NCBI GenBank assembly: GCA_937125225.1
Contig: CAKZLE010000026.1
Location: 1 to 64,000 of the forward strand
Reading direction: 5' to 3'
Length of the DNA: 64,000 bases
Source: an uncultured Spirochaetia bacterium
GTDB taxonomy: Bacteria > Spirochaetota > Spirochaetia > CAKZLE01
In this document: piece after piece, positions 35,764 through 42,801 of the stretch
Numbering within the stretch: the first letter of the stretch is position 1
Layout: the number at the start of each line of letters is the position of its first letter
The notes under the pieces: generated by a model
Databases searched by the model: none
Told to the model about the DNA's origin: nothing
Seen by the model: the letters and a program-made list of their open reading frames with translations, nothing else
Program-made: the position numbers and the translations under genes

Positions 35764-36480
35764 TCAATACGGATGATTATGATACCATCCAACTACTTTC
35801 CCTTCAATCTTCACGGTATCCAGATCTTGCGGCACCACTTTAGGGGTATAACGACTATTCTCAGAATGAATGATCACATTTTTCTCAATAGGATCAAACT
35901 CTAGTCGTTTCACATATGCATTATGATCAATTGAGATGACATATAATCCATCTCCTTCTATCTGATCTTCTGCAAATACTACGAGATCTCCATTAAAGAG
36001 CTGGGCTCCAGTCATGGAGTCTCCCTTAACTTCAATTACATGCAATTTATCTTTATCATAACGAGTGACTAATTGTTCAAGTACAGGCAACACTTTCTCC
36101 GGGTTTTGATTTTTTAAAATTTGTTCCTGGACCCCTATAGCTAAACGTTGAGATCTCATGGGAACATTGATGACCCGCTGTTCTGTAAATAGTGTATATA
36201 CTTGTAAAGCCGTTGAAGTAATCATTGGTTCTGGGTTCCCTTGCGATAATGAAGCGAGAGAGACATCTGTCTCTTCCCCAAAAACTAAGTATTCAACCGA
36301 AACTCCTAGTGCACGAGCAATTCTCGCAGCTCGATCTACAGGAGGTAATCTATCTTTTTGTTTCCAACCTGACAGCGTAGAAAGGGTAATGCCCGTCTCT
36401 TTTGCTAACCAAGTTCGAGTTAAATCTTTACTATATAACTTTTCAACACGTTTCCAGAAATCATTCATACCAATCATCAT
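35764..36480 (-). CDS. CI/LexA-type phage repressor (XRE HTH plus S24 peptidase)
   Basis: 238 aa. The HTH (residues 18-65) reads TWLAKETGITLSTLSGWKQKD ... AARIARALGVSVEYLVFG. The S24 protease-like domain has the serine in KGDSMTG and the lysine in NAYVKRLEF, plus an LexA-like tail, so it can self-cleave on RecA activation. It should hold the lysogenic state. It is divergent from the early genes and shares a dyad (36484-36506) with them. Confidence 0.92.
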   Translation of the reverse strand: MMIGMNDFWKRVEKLYSKDLTRTWLAKETGITLSTLSGWKQKDRLPPVDRAARIARALGVSVEYLVFGEETDVSLASLSQGNPEPMITSTALQVYTLFTEQRVINVPMRSQRLAIGVQEQILKNQNPEKVLPVLEQLVTRYDKDKLHVIEVKGDSMTGAQLFNGDLVVFAEDQIEGDGLYVISIDHNAYVKRLEFDPIEKNVIIHSENSRYTPKVVPQDLDTVKIEGKVVGWYHNHPY

Positions 36481-36483
36481 ATA

Positions 36484-36506
36484 GGTACTATATCGTAAAT
36501 AGTCCC
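36484..36506. promoter_or_regulatory. Candidate repressor operator (dyad)
   Basis: GG-N-ACTAT, a 7-bp centre and ATAGT-N-CC form a 23-bp dyad with 17 of 23 positions symmetric, only 4 bp upstream of the repressor start. A related AGTCCAAACGG stretch at 36553-36563 echoes AGTCCCAAACGG at 36501-36512 and may be a second site inside the early promoter. Confidence 0.55.
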
Positions 36507-36543
36507 AAACGGCAATAATTTTTACAGAAAAAATACAATACCC

Positions 36544-36571
36544 TTGACAAGAAGTCCAAACGGATTATTAT
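36544..36571 (+). promoter_or_regulatory. Early rightward promoter, probably leaderless
   Basis: TTGACA (36544-36549), a 16-bp spacer and TATTAT (36566-36571). The predicted transcript start is at or next to the ATG at 36578, with no ribosome site before it. It overlaps a repeat of the candidate operator, so the CI-type repressor probably controls it. Confidence 0.65.
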
Positions 36572-36577
36572 ATAGAT

Positions 36578-36757
36578 ATGAATATTCGAATGGATGACAA
36601 AAAACAATACAAAAAGACCAGTATATCAATCCGTATGGATATACATCGTAAAGCAAAAGCAGCTTCAGCTCTATCTCATACGGCAAAGAACTTCCAAGAA
36701 TGGATGGAAGAAGCGATTGAAGAAAAGCTGAAACGTGAAGGGGAAACACATGCTTGA
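36578..36757 (+). CDS. Ribbon-helix-helix (Arc-like) small DNA-binding protein
   Basis: A 59-aa protein that is easily missed. KKTSISIRMDIHRKAKAAS is the beta strand and first helix, then AKNFQEWMEEAIEEKLKRE the second helix, the classic RHH pattern with alternating polar residues in the strand. Such proteins act as dimeric early repressors or antitoxin-like regulators. No Shine-Dalgarno is visible and the promoter's start point falls on the ATG, so translation is likely leaderless. The stop overlaps the next gene's start by 8 bp. Confidence 0.75.
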   Translation: MNIRMDDKKQYKKTSISIRMDIHRKAKAASALSHTAKNFQEWMEEAIEEKLKREGETHA

Positions 36758-37109
36758 TGGACAAGTTTTAGTAACCAGAGAAGATCTCAATCATTTTGAG
36801 CAGAAATTGGATTTATTGAATACACAATTTTCAATGATCCTACAAATAGCAAAGATGCCAACCATCGTTAAGATCCAGGATATTGCTAGGATGGAGAATG
36901 TATCATCTACCTTCATTCGAGGGAAAGGACGATATCTCCTCCCACGCTTTGGAGTATCAGCCTTCGGTGATGGTTGTATCAGATGGTCAATGCAGGAGTA
37001 TCTTGATTGGAAAGAGATATCTCCTGATAAGCGAAAAAAGATGTGGAAAGATCTTCCTCCAAAAGAGAAACAGAGGATTGTTATGGGTAAGTATGCCATA
37101 CCCGAATAA
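36750..37109 (+). CDS. Excisionase/HTH-17-like DNA-binding protein
   Basis: 119 aa from the ATG at 36750 (AAGGGG 6 nt upstream; a GTG at 36735 is in frame but unsupported). An N-terminal coiled helix (REDLNHFEQKLDLLNTQF) is followed by a winged helix that resembles MerR/Xis-type heads: VKIQDIARMENVSSTFIRGKGRYLLPRFG and CIRWSMQEYLDWKEI. It could be the excisionase of the mid-prophage integrase, or an early regulator. Translationally coupled to the RHH gene. Confidence 0.65.
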   Translation: MLDGQVLVTREDLNHFEQKLDLLNTQFSMILQIAKMPTIVKIQDIARMENVSSTFIRGKGRYLLPRFGVSAFGDGCIRWSMQEYLDWKEISPDKRKKMWKDLPPKEKQRIVMGKYAIPE

Positions 37110-37140
37110 CCGTAGAATGAGTAATGAGTATGGGAGGTCC

Positions 37141-37170
37141 GGGAGCAACCTGCAATGCTCCCTCATTTTT
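37141..37170 (+). terminator. Terminator or attenuator hairpin after HTH gene
   Basis: GGGAGCA (37141-37147) and TGCTCCC (37156-37162) pair over an 8-nt loop, followed by TCATTTTT. It lies 31 bp after the HTH gene and 27 bp before the next start. Confidence 0.7.
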
Positions 37171-37188
37171 ACTATTTGAGGTGTTTGT

Positions 37189-37428
37189 ATGTATATACCT
37201 GGTGATTGGCCAATTGTGAATGAGATCGATGAAGTTGATGGGAAAAAGGTCTATGAAGTGCAAAACCTATCAGATGAAGTTATCGGTCATATCAAATGGC
37301 ATGGTGCAGCGAATAGCTACGGATTCATCCCTGTAGAGGGGATCATCTTCGAATCTATTGATCTAAGAACAGTGGGATTCATATGCGATAAAGCGACTGA
37401 AGGGCTTCCTAATTGGCTGAGGAATTAA
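37189..37428 (+). CDS. Small phage hypothetical protein
   Basis: 79 aa with no recognised domain (MYIPGDWPIVNEIDEVDGKKVYEV, then VIGHIKWHGAANSYGFIPVEG). Soluble, beta-rich pattern. GAGGTG lies 7 nt before the ATG. It sits between an attenuator hairpin and the tRNA-like element. Confidence 0.65.
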   Translation: MYIPGDWPIVNEIDEVDGKKVYEVQNLSDEVIGHIKWHGAANSYGFIPVEGIIFESIDLRTVGFICDKATEGLPNWLRN

Positions 37429-37433
37429 AAGAC

Positions 37434-37526
37434 ATGGGAATGGTACAAACGGTATGTACCAGGTTGTTAGCTAAACGTTATTCCCTTCAAAATAACCTGC
37501 TGTGGTTCGATTCCGCTCATTCCTAT
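37434..37526 (+). ncRNA. tRNA-like element, class II shape
   Basis: ATGGGAA (37434-37440) pairs with TTCCTAT (37520-37526), and the helix extends to 9 bp. GTAC / GTAC closes a D-like arm whose loop holds AACGGTA (conserved A, GG, A). Near the 3' side GTGG-TTCGATT-CCGC is an almost perfect T arm with the B-box consensus GGTTCGATTCC. TTATT/AATAA makes a long variable-type hairpin. If read as class II, the anticodon would be TAG, but only three of five anticodon-stem pairs form, and no CCA is encoded. It may be a degenerate or unusual phage tRNA, or a tRNA mimic. Confidence 0.5.
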
Positions 37527-37641
37527 CCCGGATCGTATGACCCGGATATTAAGTAGGTACCGACTAAACAGGTGCATTGGTTTTATCAGTCTATTCTTGA
37601 TTGGTAAGTAGTAATAGTAAACGTTCTTATACACAACAACT

Positions 37642-37666
37642 ATCATGCCGGGGAAACCCGGCTGAT
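37642..37666 (+). other. GAAA-tetraloop hairpin before small membrane gene
   Basis: ATCA-T-GCCGGG, loop GAAA, CCCGGC-TGAT: ten base pairs with one bulged T, capped by a GNRA tetraloop. It ends 5 nt before the AAGGAG of the next gene, so it may be an attenuator, an RNA protein-binding site or an mRNA 5' stabiliser. There is no T run. Confidence 0.55.
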
Positions 37667-37683
37667 TTGTAAGGAGCATCTAA

Positions 37684-37806
37684 ATGTTTGGACTTATCAT
37701 TTTTTGTATCGTATCGGTGGTATTCATTGGGATTCTTATGAAGCATGATCCTAAAGAACTCAAATCCTATGATGTGGACCTCTCAGGCCAAGGGCGGTGC
37801 TCATGA
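37684..37806 (+). CDS. Tiny single-span membrane protein
   Basis: A 40-aa protein: one hydrophobic helix (FGLIIFCIVSVVFIGILM) then a short charged tail (KHDPKELKSYDVDL). AAGGAG lies 8 nt before the ATG. Unknown role; small early membrane proteins of this shape can act in superinfection exclusion. Its stop overlaps the next short frame as ATGA. Confidence 0.55.
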   Translation: MFGLIIFCIVSVVFIGILMKHDPKELKSYDVDLSGQGRCS

Positions 37807-37895
37807 AGAGATCCTGGATACAGAGCATTATGACATTTTTATTATCACGAACTTATCAGCTGCCACAGACTACCTGTAGCAGCTTTGTTATGTAG
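37803..37895 (+). CDS. Possible 30-aa peptide
   Basis: A 30-codon frame (MKRSWIQSIMTFLLSRTYQL) starts by ATGA overlap with the preceding gene. An AGCTGC / GCAGCT hairpin (37858-37863, about 37878-37883) overlaps it. There is no family evidence; it could equally be an untranslated leader of the next gene. Confidence 0.25.
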   Translation: MKRSWIQSIMTFLLSRTYQLPQTTCSSFVM

Positions 37896-37903
37896 GAGGC
37901 AGT

Positions 37904-38179
37904 ATGAACTTAGGAATGATCACCCCAGAGGGGCTTCTCTTAGTAAATCGTAAAGGGGCCTTTATCCCACAAATATGTCCGTATACAAATCAGGGACTTG
38001 AGTGTGGAGACTGGTGTCCTCACTTTCATGAACCGGTTGAGATTTCAGGATCAACAATAAATTTACAGCTATGTCATCGCGACCAGATCGTCTTTACCCG
38101 ACTTGATGATTTTAGAACTGCAGATCGTTTTGTAGAGGAAGAACCAGAAAACCAGGAACAAGGGATCGTGAATTTATGA
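37904..38179 (+). CDS. Cys/His-rich small phage protein
   Basis: 91 aa. CPYTNQGLECGDWCPHFHE presents C-x8-C-x3-C-x-H-x-H, a likely zinc site; the rest is beta-rich with an acidic tail. AGGAGG lies 5 nt before the ATG. It overlaps the antirepressor gene by 4 bp (ATGA). Function unknown. Confidence 0.65.
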   Translation: MNLGMITPEGLLLVNRKGAFIPQICPYTNQGLECGDWCPHFHEPVEISGSTINLQLCHRDQIVFTRLDDFRTADRFVEEEPENQEQGIVNL

Positions 38180-38880
38180 GAGAGCTCATACCGATTCAGC
38201 ATCATGAAGAGATGGAAACTGATGCGGTATCTGCTCATGATTTATATGAAGCTCTAGAGATCAAAACACGATATTCTCAATGGATCACTCCACACCTTCA
38301 TGAGTTGATTGAAGGACTAGACTTTGTAAGGTTACCCTTACAAAGTTCTGGAGGTCGTCCATATGAAGATATTATCCTTGGTCTCGATATCGCAAAACAC
38401 ATCTGCATGTTATCTCGAACAGAGAAGGGGAAGGAGATTCGTGAATACTTCATCAAGGTGGAGAAAGCCTGGAACTCTCCGGATCTCGTGATTGCCAGGG
38501 CGCTTCAAGTAGCGCAGCAACAGATAGACCTGCAGCAGAAAAAGATCATTGAACTGAAACCGAAAGCCGATTTCTATGATCAGGTGGCCGGGTCAAAGAC
38601 CGCGATCAAAATGGGAGATGTTGCGAAAGTGATTGGAATCCCAGGATTGGGAAGAAATAAGCTCTTTGTTTTTCTTCGTGATATCAAGGTCCTGCAGGAG
38701 AATAATATCCCGTATCAGACCTATGTGGACCGCGGATACTTCCGGGTGATCGAACAACGGTTCAATAAACCCAATGGAGAAGTCAGTATATCGCTCAAGA
38801 CGCTCGTATATCAGCGTGGAGTGGATTATATCAGGCGAAAGCTTATAGATCATCACATGATTTCAAAGGAGGCGAGCTAA
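38176..38880 (+). CDS. Phage antirepressor (AntA/AntB N-domain plus KilAC C-domain)
   Basis: 234 aa. The N-terminus is AntA/AntB-like (VSAHDLYEALEIKTRYSQWITPHL, EGLDFVRLP, EDIILGLDIAKHICMLSRTEKGKEIREYFIKVE); a coiled linker (ALQVAQQQIDLQQKKIIELK) leads to a KilAC domain (KADFYDQVAGSKTAIKMGDVAKVIG...GRNKLFVFLRDIKVL...YFRVIEQRF). It counteracts the repressor or reprograms transcription. Overlaps its neighbours by ATGA and TAATG. Confidence 0.9.
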   Translation: MRELIPIQHHEEMETDAVSAHDLYEALEIKTRYSQWITPHLHELIEGLDFVRLPLQSSGGRPYEDIILGLDIAKHICMLSRTEKGKEIREYFIKVEKAWNSPDLVIARALQVAQQQIDLQQKKIIELKPKADFYDQVAGSKTAIKMGDVAKVIGIPGLGRNKLFVFLRDIKVLQENNIPYQTYVDRGYFRVIEQRFNKPNGEVSISLKTLVYQRGVDYIRRKLIDHHMISKEAS

Positions 38881-40049
38881 TGGATGATTCTCTACTCAAC
38901 ATTCGTATTGATAAGGACCACGATCTCATATTTTGCTCTGTGGGGCTCTATAAGATGTTCCTGGCTAATAAATCACCAGGTATGGAGGCTAAGCAACTCT
39001 ATGATCATTTACTCTTTACTGCAAGGCTTCAGGAGACCAGTATCATTCATGCGAATACTTCCTATTTGCAGAAAGGGCTCGGTTGGGGCCAGGCAAAGAT
39101 CAAACGGGCTAAGGCATTCTTAACGAAGAAGGGGCTGATCTCATATGTCCAGAGAAGAGGCCCTAATGGACAAATGATGGATTGGTTTATCCAAGTTAAT
39201 TTCTTCAGAAGAGAACCGCAGATTGAAGAGACCTATGACCCAGATCGGGCTGAACAGCTGGCATTATTCGGGTTTATGACCGGAGGATCGGATGCGACAC
39301 CACTGGAGAAAACGGAGGATAAAACCACTGGTACAGATATTGACCCAGTGGATACAACGACTAATCCATCCAGAGGTACAGAAAATGACCCTCCGGATGA
39401 AAATAGCCTAGAACCCAGTGGTTCAGAAATTGACCCTGTGGATTTAAAGCCAAAACAAGCCACTGGTATGGCTGACCGCCCAATGGCTAGCCATACGTAT
39501 GGCTACGATCGACAAATGCTTAAGATTAGAAAAGAAATGCTTAAAGAGAGAAAGAGAAACGAAGAGCCCTCCCTCTCAGATTCTGACGGGATTATCATCA
39601 AGGCATTTTATCAGGCATACATCGATCGCTTCGGGTATGACCCTGCTCAACTCACCGGAGAAGAACTCAAGCTGATTGAAACTCAGGTATCCCGATTCGG
39701 AGTAGGTAAGCTACTCACCATGCTCCAGGCCTTTTTCACTGACCGGGTGAAGAATGTGGCTTCATTCGCTGAGAAGGCCGGGTATCGCTACAAGGTCTTT
39801 TCATCCCAGATTGAAGCCCTCGCGATGATACCACCTCCCCAGAAGGCAGCAGAAAAGCCTGAAGAACTCACCGTATGCCCTGAATGTGGCCATACTGAGT
39901 TCAGGAGCACAACTGATGTGAAGATGTGCCTTCAGTGTAGAGCGTTCTATAACCTCGAAGGCGGGAAGTGGATCGTAGATCCTGAGAGTTTAGAGCAGGA
40001 TGCCAATATTTTGGAATTACCAAAATTCTGGCAGAAAAAGACGAGTTAG
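38880..40049 (+). CDS. Winged-helix replication-initiation-like protein with C-terminal zinc ribbon
   Basis: 389 aa. The N-terminus resembles replication helix-turn-helix proteins (FCSVGLYKMFL...LYDHLLFTARLQETSIIHANTSYLQKGLGWGQAKIKRAKAFLTKKGLISYV). The middle is a low-complexity Asp/Thr/Pro linker (about 120-215) containing tandem repeats of a GT/S-E-x-DP motif, followed by a DnaD-like helical part (DGIIIKAFYQAYIDRFGYDPAQLTG). The C-terminus is a zinc ribbon CPECGHTEFR...CLQC. It probably loads helicase at the phage origin. TAATG overlap with the antirepressor. Confidence 0.7.
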   Translation: MDDSLLNIRIDKDHDLIFCSVGLYKMFLANKSPGMEAKQLYDHLLFTARLQETSIIHANTSYLQKGLGWGQAKIKRAKAFLTKKGLISYVQRRGPNGQMMDWFIQVNFFRREPQIEETYDPDRAEQLALFGFMTGGSDATPLEKTEDKTTGTDIDPVDTTTNPSRGTENDPPDENSLEPSGSEIDPVDLKPKQATGMADRPMASHTYGYDRQMLKIRKEMLKERKRNEEPSLSDSDGIIIKAFYQAYIDRFGYDPAQLTGEELKLIETQVSRFGVGKLLTMLQAFFTDRVKNVASFAEKAGYRYKVFSSQIEALAMIPPPQKAAEKPEELTVCPECGHTEFRSTTDVKMCLQCRAFYNLEGGKWIVDPESLEQDANILELPKFWQKKTS

Positions 40050-40054
40050 AAGAA

Positions 40055-40159
40055 AGTTTACAGAATTAGGGTTCCGTAAACTAACTGCCCGATTAGGGTG
40101 AATAACTACCGGCATGATAAAGAGATGCGAAGACGATTTACTTTAACGAAAAATCGCAT
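40055..40159. other. Two inverted repeats ahead of the integrase (candidate att/arm sites)
   Basis: AGTTTAC (40055-40061) with GTAAACT (40076-40082), and ATGCGA (40125-40130) with TCGCAT (40154-40159). ATTAGGGT occurs twice between. In integrase-adjacent DNA such repeats may be Int/Xis arm sites or the core; they could also be a terminator for the replication gene. Confidence 0.4.
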
Positions 40160-40195
40160 GCAAAACATATTTTAAGGGAGAGAAAGAGAGAGCCT

Positions 40196-41203
40196 ATGGC
40201 GTGTATATCCTGCGTATTCTTTGATGATGAAAACACCGAATGTAAGAAACATGCCCGGTATACCAACCTGAGAGGGTTCCCATACAAAGGCCATACAGCC
40301 TGCTATGTTTCCTCAATGGCCGTGACCGTTGAATCGAAGAAATACCTTACTGATCAGCAGGTAGATTTCCTCCTGGATGATCTCAAGTTTGGATCATATG
40401 TTGAGAAGAATAAGCAGCTGATCTACTGGCTAGAAGGAAAGGATTATGACTTCGATCTTCCTTCCCTAGTTGCCTTCATCGAGGAGGCACGGGCCAGTAA
40501 GCGGTACTCAGCGAATACTGTGAACATCAGGAAAGCCCAAGTGAAAAAGATCGTCACCGAAATCTCCAAGCAGAATCCTGATCATTGGACCGTGATCGAT
40601 CAGTACAAGATTGATCAGCTTTTCAGGTCCATCAAATTTCAAAAGAAACAATCGAATGCGGTTACCTATCAGAGAATCCTTTCTCGTGAAGAACTTGATG
40701 AATTCATGGATCATCTCTCCCGGATGAACAAACGGATTCATCTTTTTGCCAGATTCCTGATCAATTCCGGGTGCCGGGTATCAGAGATGATCAACATCAA
40801 GCGAGGAGATTATGAACTCACTATCCGTGATGAGTATGAGATCACGGTGTTGGGGAAGGGGCAGAAAGAACGAGTGATCTACATCGATGTGGATCTCTAT
40901 GAAAAGATCATGAATGAATTTCATCCCGGTGGGATCTTCAAGAGGGGATACCTCTTCACCAATCGGAGCGGGACCAAGTTTTCCAGGAACTATATCTCCC
41001 GTGAATTGAACCGATACGGAAAGACGATCATAGGTCGACCGGTATCGGCCCACCGATTACGTCATAGTTTTGCAACCCTCATGATCGAGGATGAACAACC
41101 GATCAAGGCAGTCTCTGAGTACCTCGGCCATAGTAGTACCGCGATAACACAAGATATGTATGTTCACGTACAGATGAACAAAAAAGCTTTACCAAATTAT
41201 TAA
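40196..41203 (+). CDS. Tyrosine recombinase (phage integrase) with N-terminal Cys cluster
   Basis: 335 aa, catalytic set complete: R194 (SGCRVSE), K221 (LGKGQKER), H286/R289 (AHRLRHS), H312 (LGHSS) and the nucleophile Y322 (DMYVHV). A core-binding domain precedes it (about 55-155). Residues 3-36 carry four cysteines (ISCVFF...ECKKH...TACYV), a probable metal-binding tag unlike normal XerC/D. It lies mid-prophage rather than at the end, between replication and Dam genes. It probably integrates and excises the prophage, but an inversion or dimer-resolution role is open. Confidence 0.9.
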   Translation: MACISCVFFDDENTECKKHARYTNLRGFPYKGHTACYVSSMAVTVESKKYLTDQQVDFLLDDLKFGSYVEKNKQLIYWLEGKDYDFDLPSLVAFIEEARASKRYSANTVNIRKAQVKKIVTEISKQNPDHWTVIDQYKIDQLFRSIKFQKKQSNAVTYQRILSREELDEFMDHLSRMNKRIHLFARFLINSGCRVSEMINIKRGDYELTIRDEYEITVLGKGQKERVIYIDVDLYEKIMNEFHPGGIFKRGYLFTNRSGTKFSRNYISRELNRYGKTIIGRPVSAHRLRHSFATLMIEDEQPIKAVSEYLGHSSTAITQDMYVHVQMNKKALPNY

Positions 41204-41224
41204 TACCACCAAGGAGTAAACCAC

Positions 41225-41518
41225 GTGAAAATTTACCTAACAGGACCGATGTCAAACAATCCCAACTATGAATTAGAGTTCCAGCACGTTGAGGACCTGC
41301 TTCACGAGAAAGGCCATATCGTCATTAACCCAGTCAATCTAGTATCGGAGGACTGTACCGTATGGGAAGATGCGATGAAGGCTGATCTCGTGGAAATGCT
41401 ACGGTGTGATGCTGTGGCTGTGGTGCATACATGCCAACCTTCAAAGGGCCAGGCTCTGGAGATACTTATTGCTAACCAGCTTGATATCCCCTGTAAAGAT
41501 TATCAGGAATACCTCTAG
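41225..41518 (+). CDS. DUF4406 (nucleoside 2-deoxyribosyltransferase-like) protein
   Basis: 97 aa. MKIYLTGPMSN...FQHVEDLLHEKGHIVINPV...ADLVEMLRCDAVAVV is the DUF4406 pattern, a compact relative of nucleoside deoxyribosyltransferases common in phages. GTG start preceded by AAGGAG. It may alter nucleotide pools or sense them; no proof. Confidence 0.85.
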   Translation: MKIYLTGPMSNNPNYELEFQHVEDLLHEKGHIVINPVNLVSEDCTVWEDAMKADLVEMLRCDAVAVVHTCQPSKGQALEILIANQLDIPCKDYQEYL

Positions 41519-41529
41519 GGTACGCAAGA

Positions 41530-41733
41530 GTGGATATCATCGGAGGAATCACACGGGATCTCTATCCTGTGGATGATAAGAAAGAACTAATTAACGGATT
41601 ATATGCTGGGACCTATTGGATGTCTCTACGACCATGCCCTGAGTGCGGGAAAAAGCTCTTTGCCAATGGGAAACAGTATGTATGTAATACCTGCGGATAT
41701 AAAGAACGCTATTCAACTAAGAAAACGAAATAG
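41530..41733 (+). CDS. Small zinc-ribbon protein
   Basis: 67 aa, GTG start at 41530 with no good ribosome site (a second start, ATG before SLRPCPEC, is possible). CPECGKKLF...YVCNTCGYK is a C4 ribbon with a basic tail, as in small phage DNA-binding or chaperone-like proteins. Function unknown. Confidence 0.6.
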   Translation: MDIIGGITRDLYPVDDKKELINGLYAGTYWMSLRPCPECGKKLFANGKQYVCNTCGYKERYSTKKTK

Positions 41734-41753
41734 AGAAAAGAGGAACTAGATCA

Positions 41754-42563
41754 TTGAAAACACCATTAACCTATTACGGAGGCAAGCAACAGCTTGTCTC
41801 AACCATCCTTCCGCTTATTCCTGAGCATAAAACCTACTGCGAGCCGTTCATGGGAGGAGGGGCGATATTCTTTAGTAAGCGGCCTTCTGAGAATGAAGTC
41901 ATCAACGATGTGAATGCAGAACTCATCAATTTCTATGAAGTGGTGCAACGGGATTATGTAGCCCTGGAGAAGGAGATCCAGATTAGTCTGCATAGCAGAT
42001 CATTGCATCGCCAAGCGAATGTGATTTATAACAACCCGGATATGTTCGATAAGGTGAAGCGAGCCTGGGCGGTCTGGGTGACTGCAGCACAGAGCTTTGG
42101 ATCGATGCTCAGCGGTACGTATGGCTATGATCATACCGGACAGACATCTCTCAAGGTGAAGAACAAACGAGAATCCTTCACCATGGATTATGCGATCCGT
42201 CTGCAGAAGGTTGATATTGAATGTACTGATGCACTCCGAATCATCAGAAGCTATGATGCTCCGGATGCATTCTTCTATTGTGACCCTCCCTACATCGGCT
42301 CTGACTGTGGTCATTACGATGGGTATTCAGAAGAAGATTATCGAATGCTCTTAGAACACCTTTCGAAGATAGAAGGACGGTTTCTCCTCAGTTCTTATCC
42401 CAGCGATATATTGAAAAAATTCAAAAATAAGCATGGTTGGCAGCAGAAAGAGATAGAAATGAAGATGAGTGTAAACTCAAAATCTAAGAATCGCAAAACT
42501 ACCAAGATTGAAGTACTTTCTGCAAACTATGATCTTGATATGGGGCAGCAGGAATTATTCTAG
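41754..42563 (+). CDS. Dam-family DNA N6-adenine methyltransferase
   Basis: 269 aa. TYYGGKQQLV at residues 6-15, CEPFMGGGAIFF, and the catalytic DPPYIGSD near 178. The start is TTG with GAGGA 9 nt upstream. It is a single-domain orphan methylase, distinct from the bifunctional enzyme at the left end. It may shield phage DNA from host or prophage nucleases, or tune packaging; its site is not readable here. Confidence 0.9.
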   Translation: MKTPLTYYGGKQQLVSTILPLIPEHKTYCEPFMGGGAIFFSKRPSENEVINDVNAELINFYEVVQRDYVALEKEIQISLHSRSLHRQANVIYNNPDMFDKVKRAWAVWVTAAQSFGSMLSGTYGYDHTGQTSLKVKNKRESFTMDYAIRLQKVDIECTDALRIIRSYDAPDAFFYCDPPYIGSDCGHYDGYSEEDYRMLLEHLSKIEGRFLLSSYPSDILKKFKNKHGWQQKEIEMKMSVNSKSKNRKTTKIEVLSANYDLDMGQQELF

Positions 42564-42571
42564 GAGGCAAA

Positions 42572-42751
42572 ATGAATAAGCATCCGATTATAGTTTATTG
42601 GATTGGTACTGGGAAAACTAGGTATTACGAATCAATAATCCTATGTGCACAAGAGTTAAAAACCTCTACTAGTCAGATAAAAAGATTATTGAACAGTGGA
42701 AAGATTTATAATTCGAAAATGGGGTATTGCTATCTTGAAGATGCTTTATGA
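42572..42751 (+). CDS. Small HTH-like protein (NUMOD1-like pattern)
   Basis: 59 aa after AGGAGG. The pattern YYESIILCAQELKTSTSQIKRLLNSGKIY...GYCYLEDAL resembles the DNA-reading NUMOD1 helix-turn-helix of homing enzymes, without a nuclease. It lies just before the SIR2 cargo block and might be a phage gene cut off from its partner. The resemblance is weak. Confidence 0.5.
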   Translation: MNKHPIIVYWIGTGKTRYYESIILCAQELKTSTSQIKRLLNSGKIYNSKMGYCYLEDAL

Positions 42752-42766
42752 TTCGTAGTTAATACC

Positions 42767-42794
42767 TTGAATAATAATGAAATGGTGATAGAAT
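42767..42794 (+). promoter_or_regulatory. Promoter of first SIR2 gene, probably leaderless
   Basis: TTGAAT (42767-42772), 16 bp, TAGAAT (42789-42794). The predicted start is at about 42801, the base before the ATG at 42802; no ribosome site precedes that ATG. Confidence 0.6.
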
Positions 42795-42801
42795 CAACTT
42801 T

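Noticed and set aside
37485-37491. CTTCAAA as a selenocysteine-tRNA anticodon loop
   Set aside because: The flanking bases do not form an anticodon stem and the surrounding arm order does not fit tRNA-Sec.
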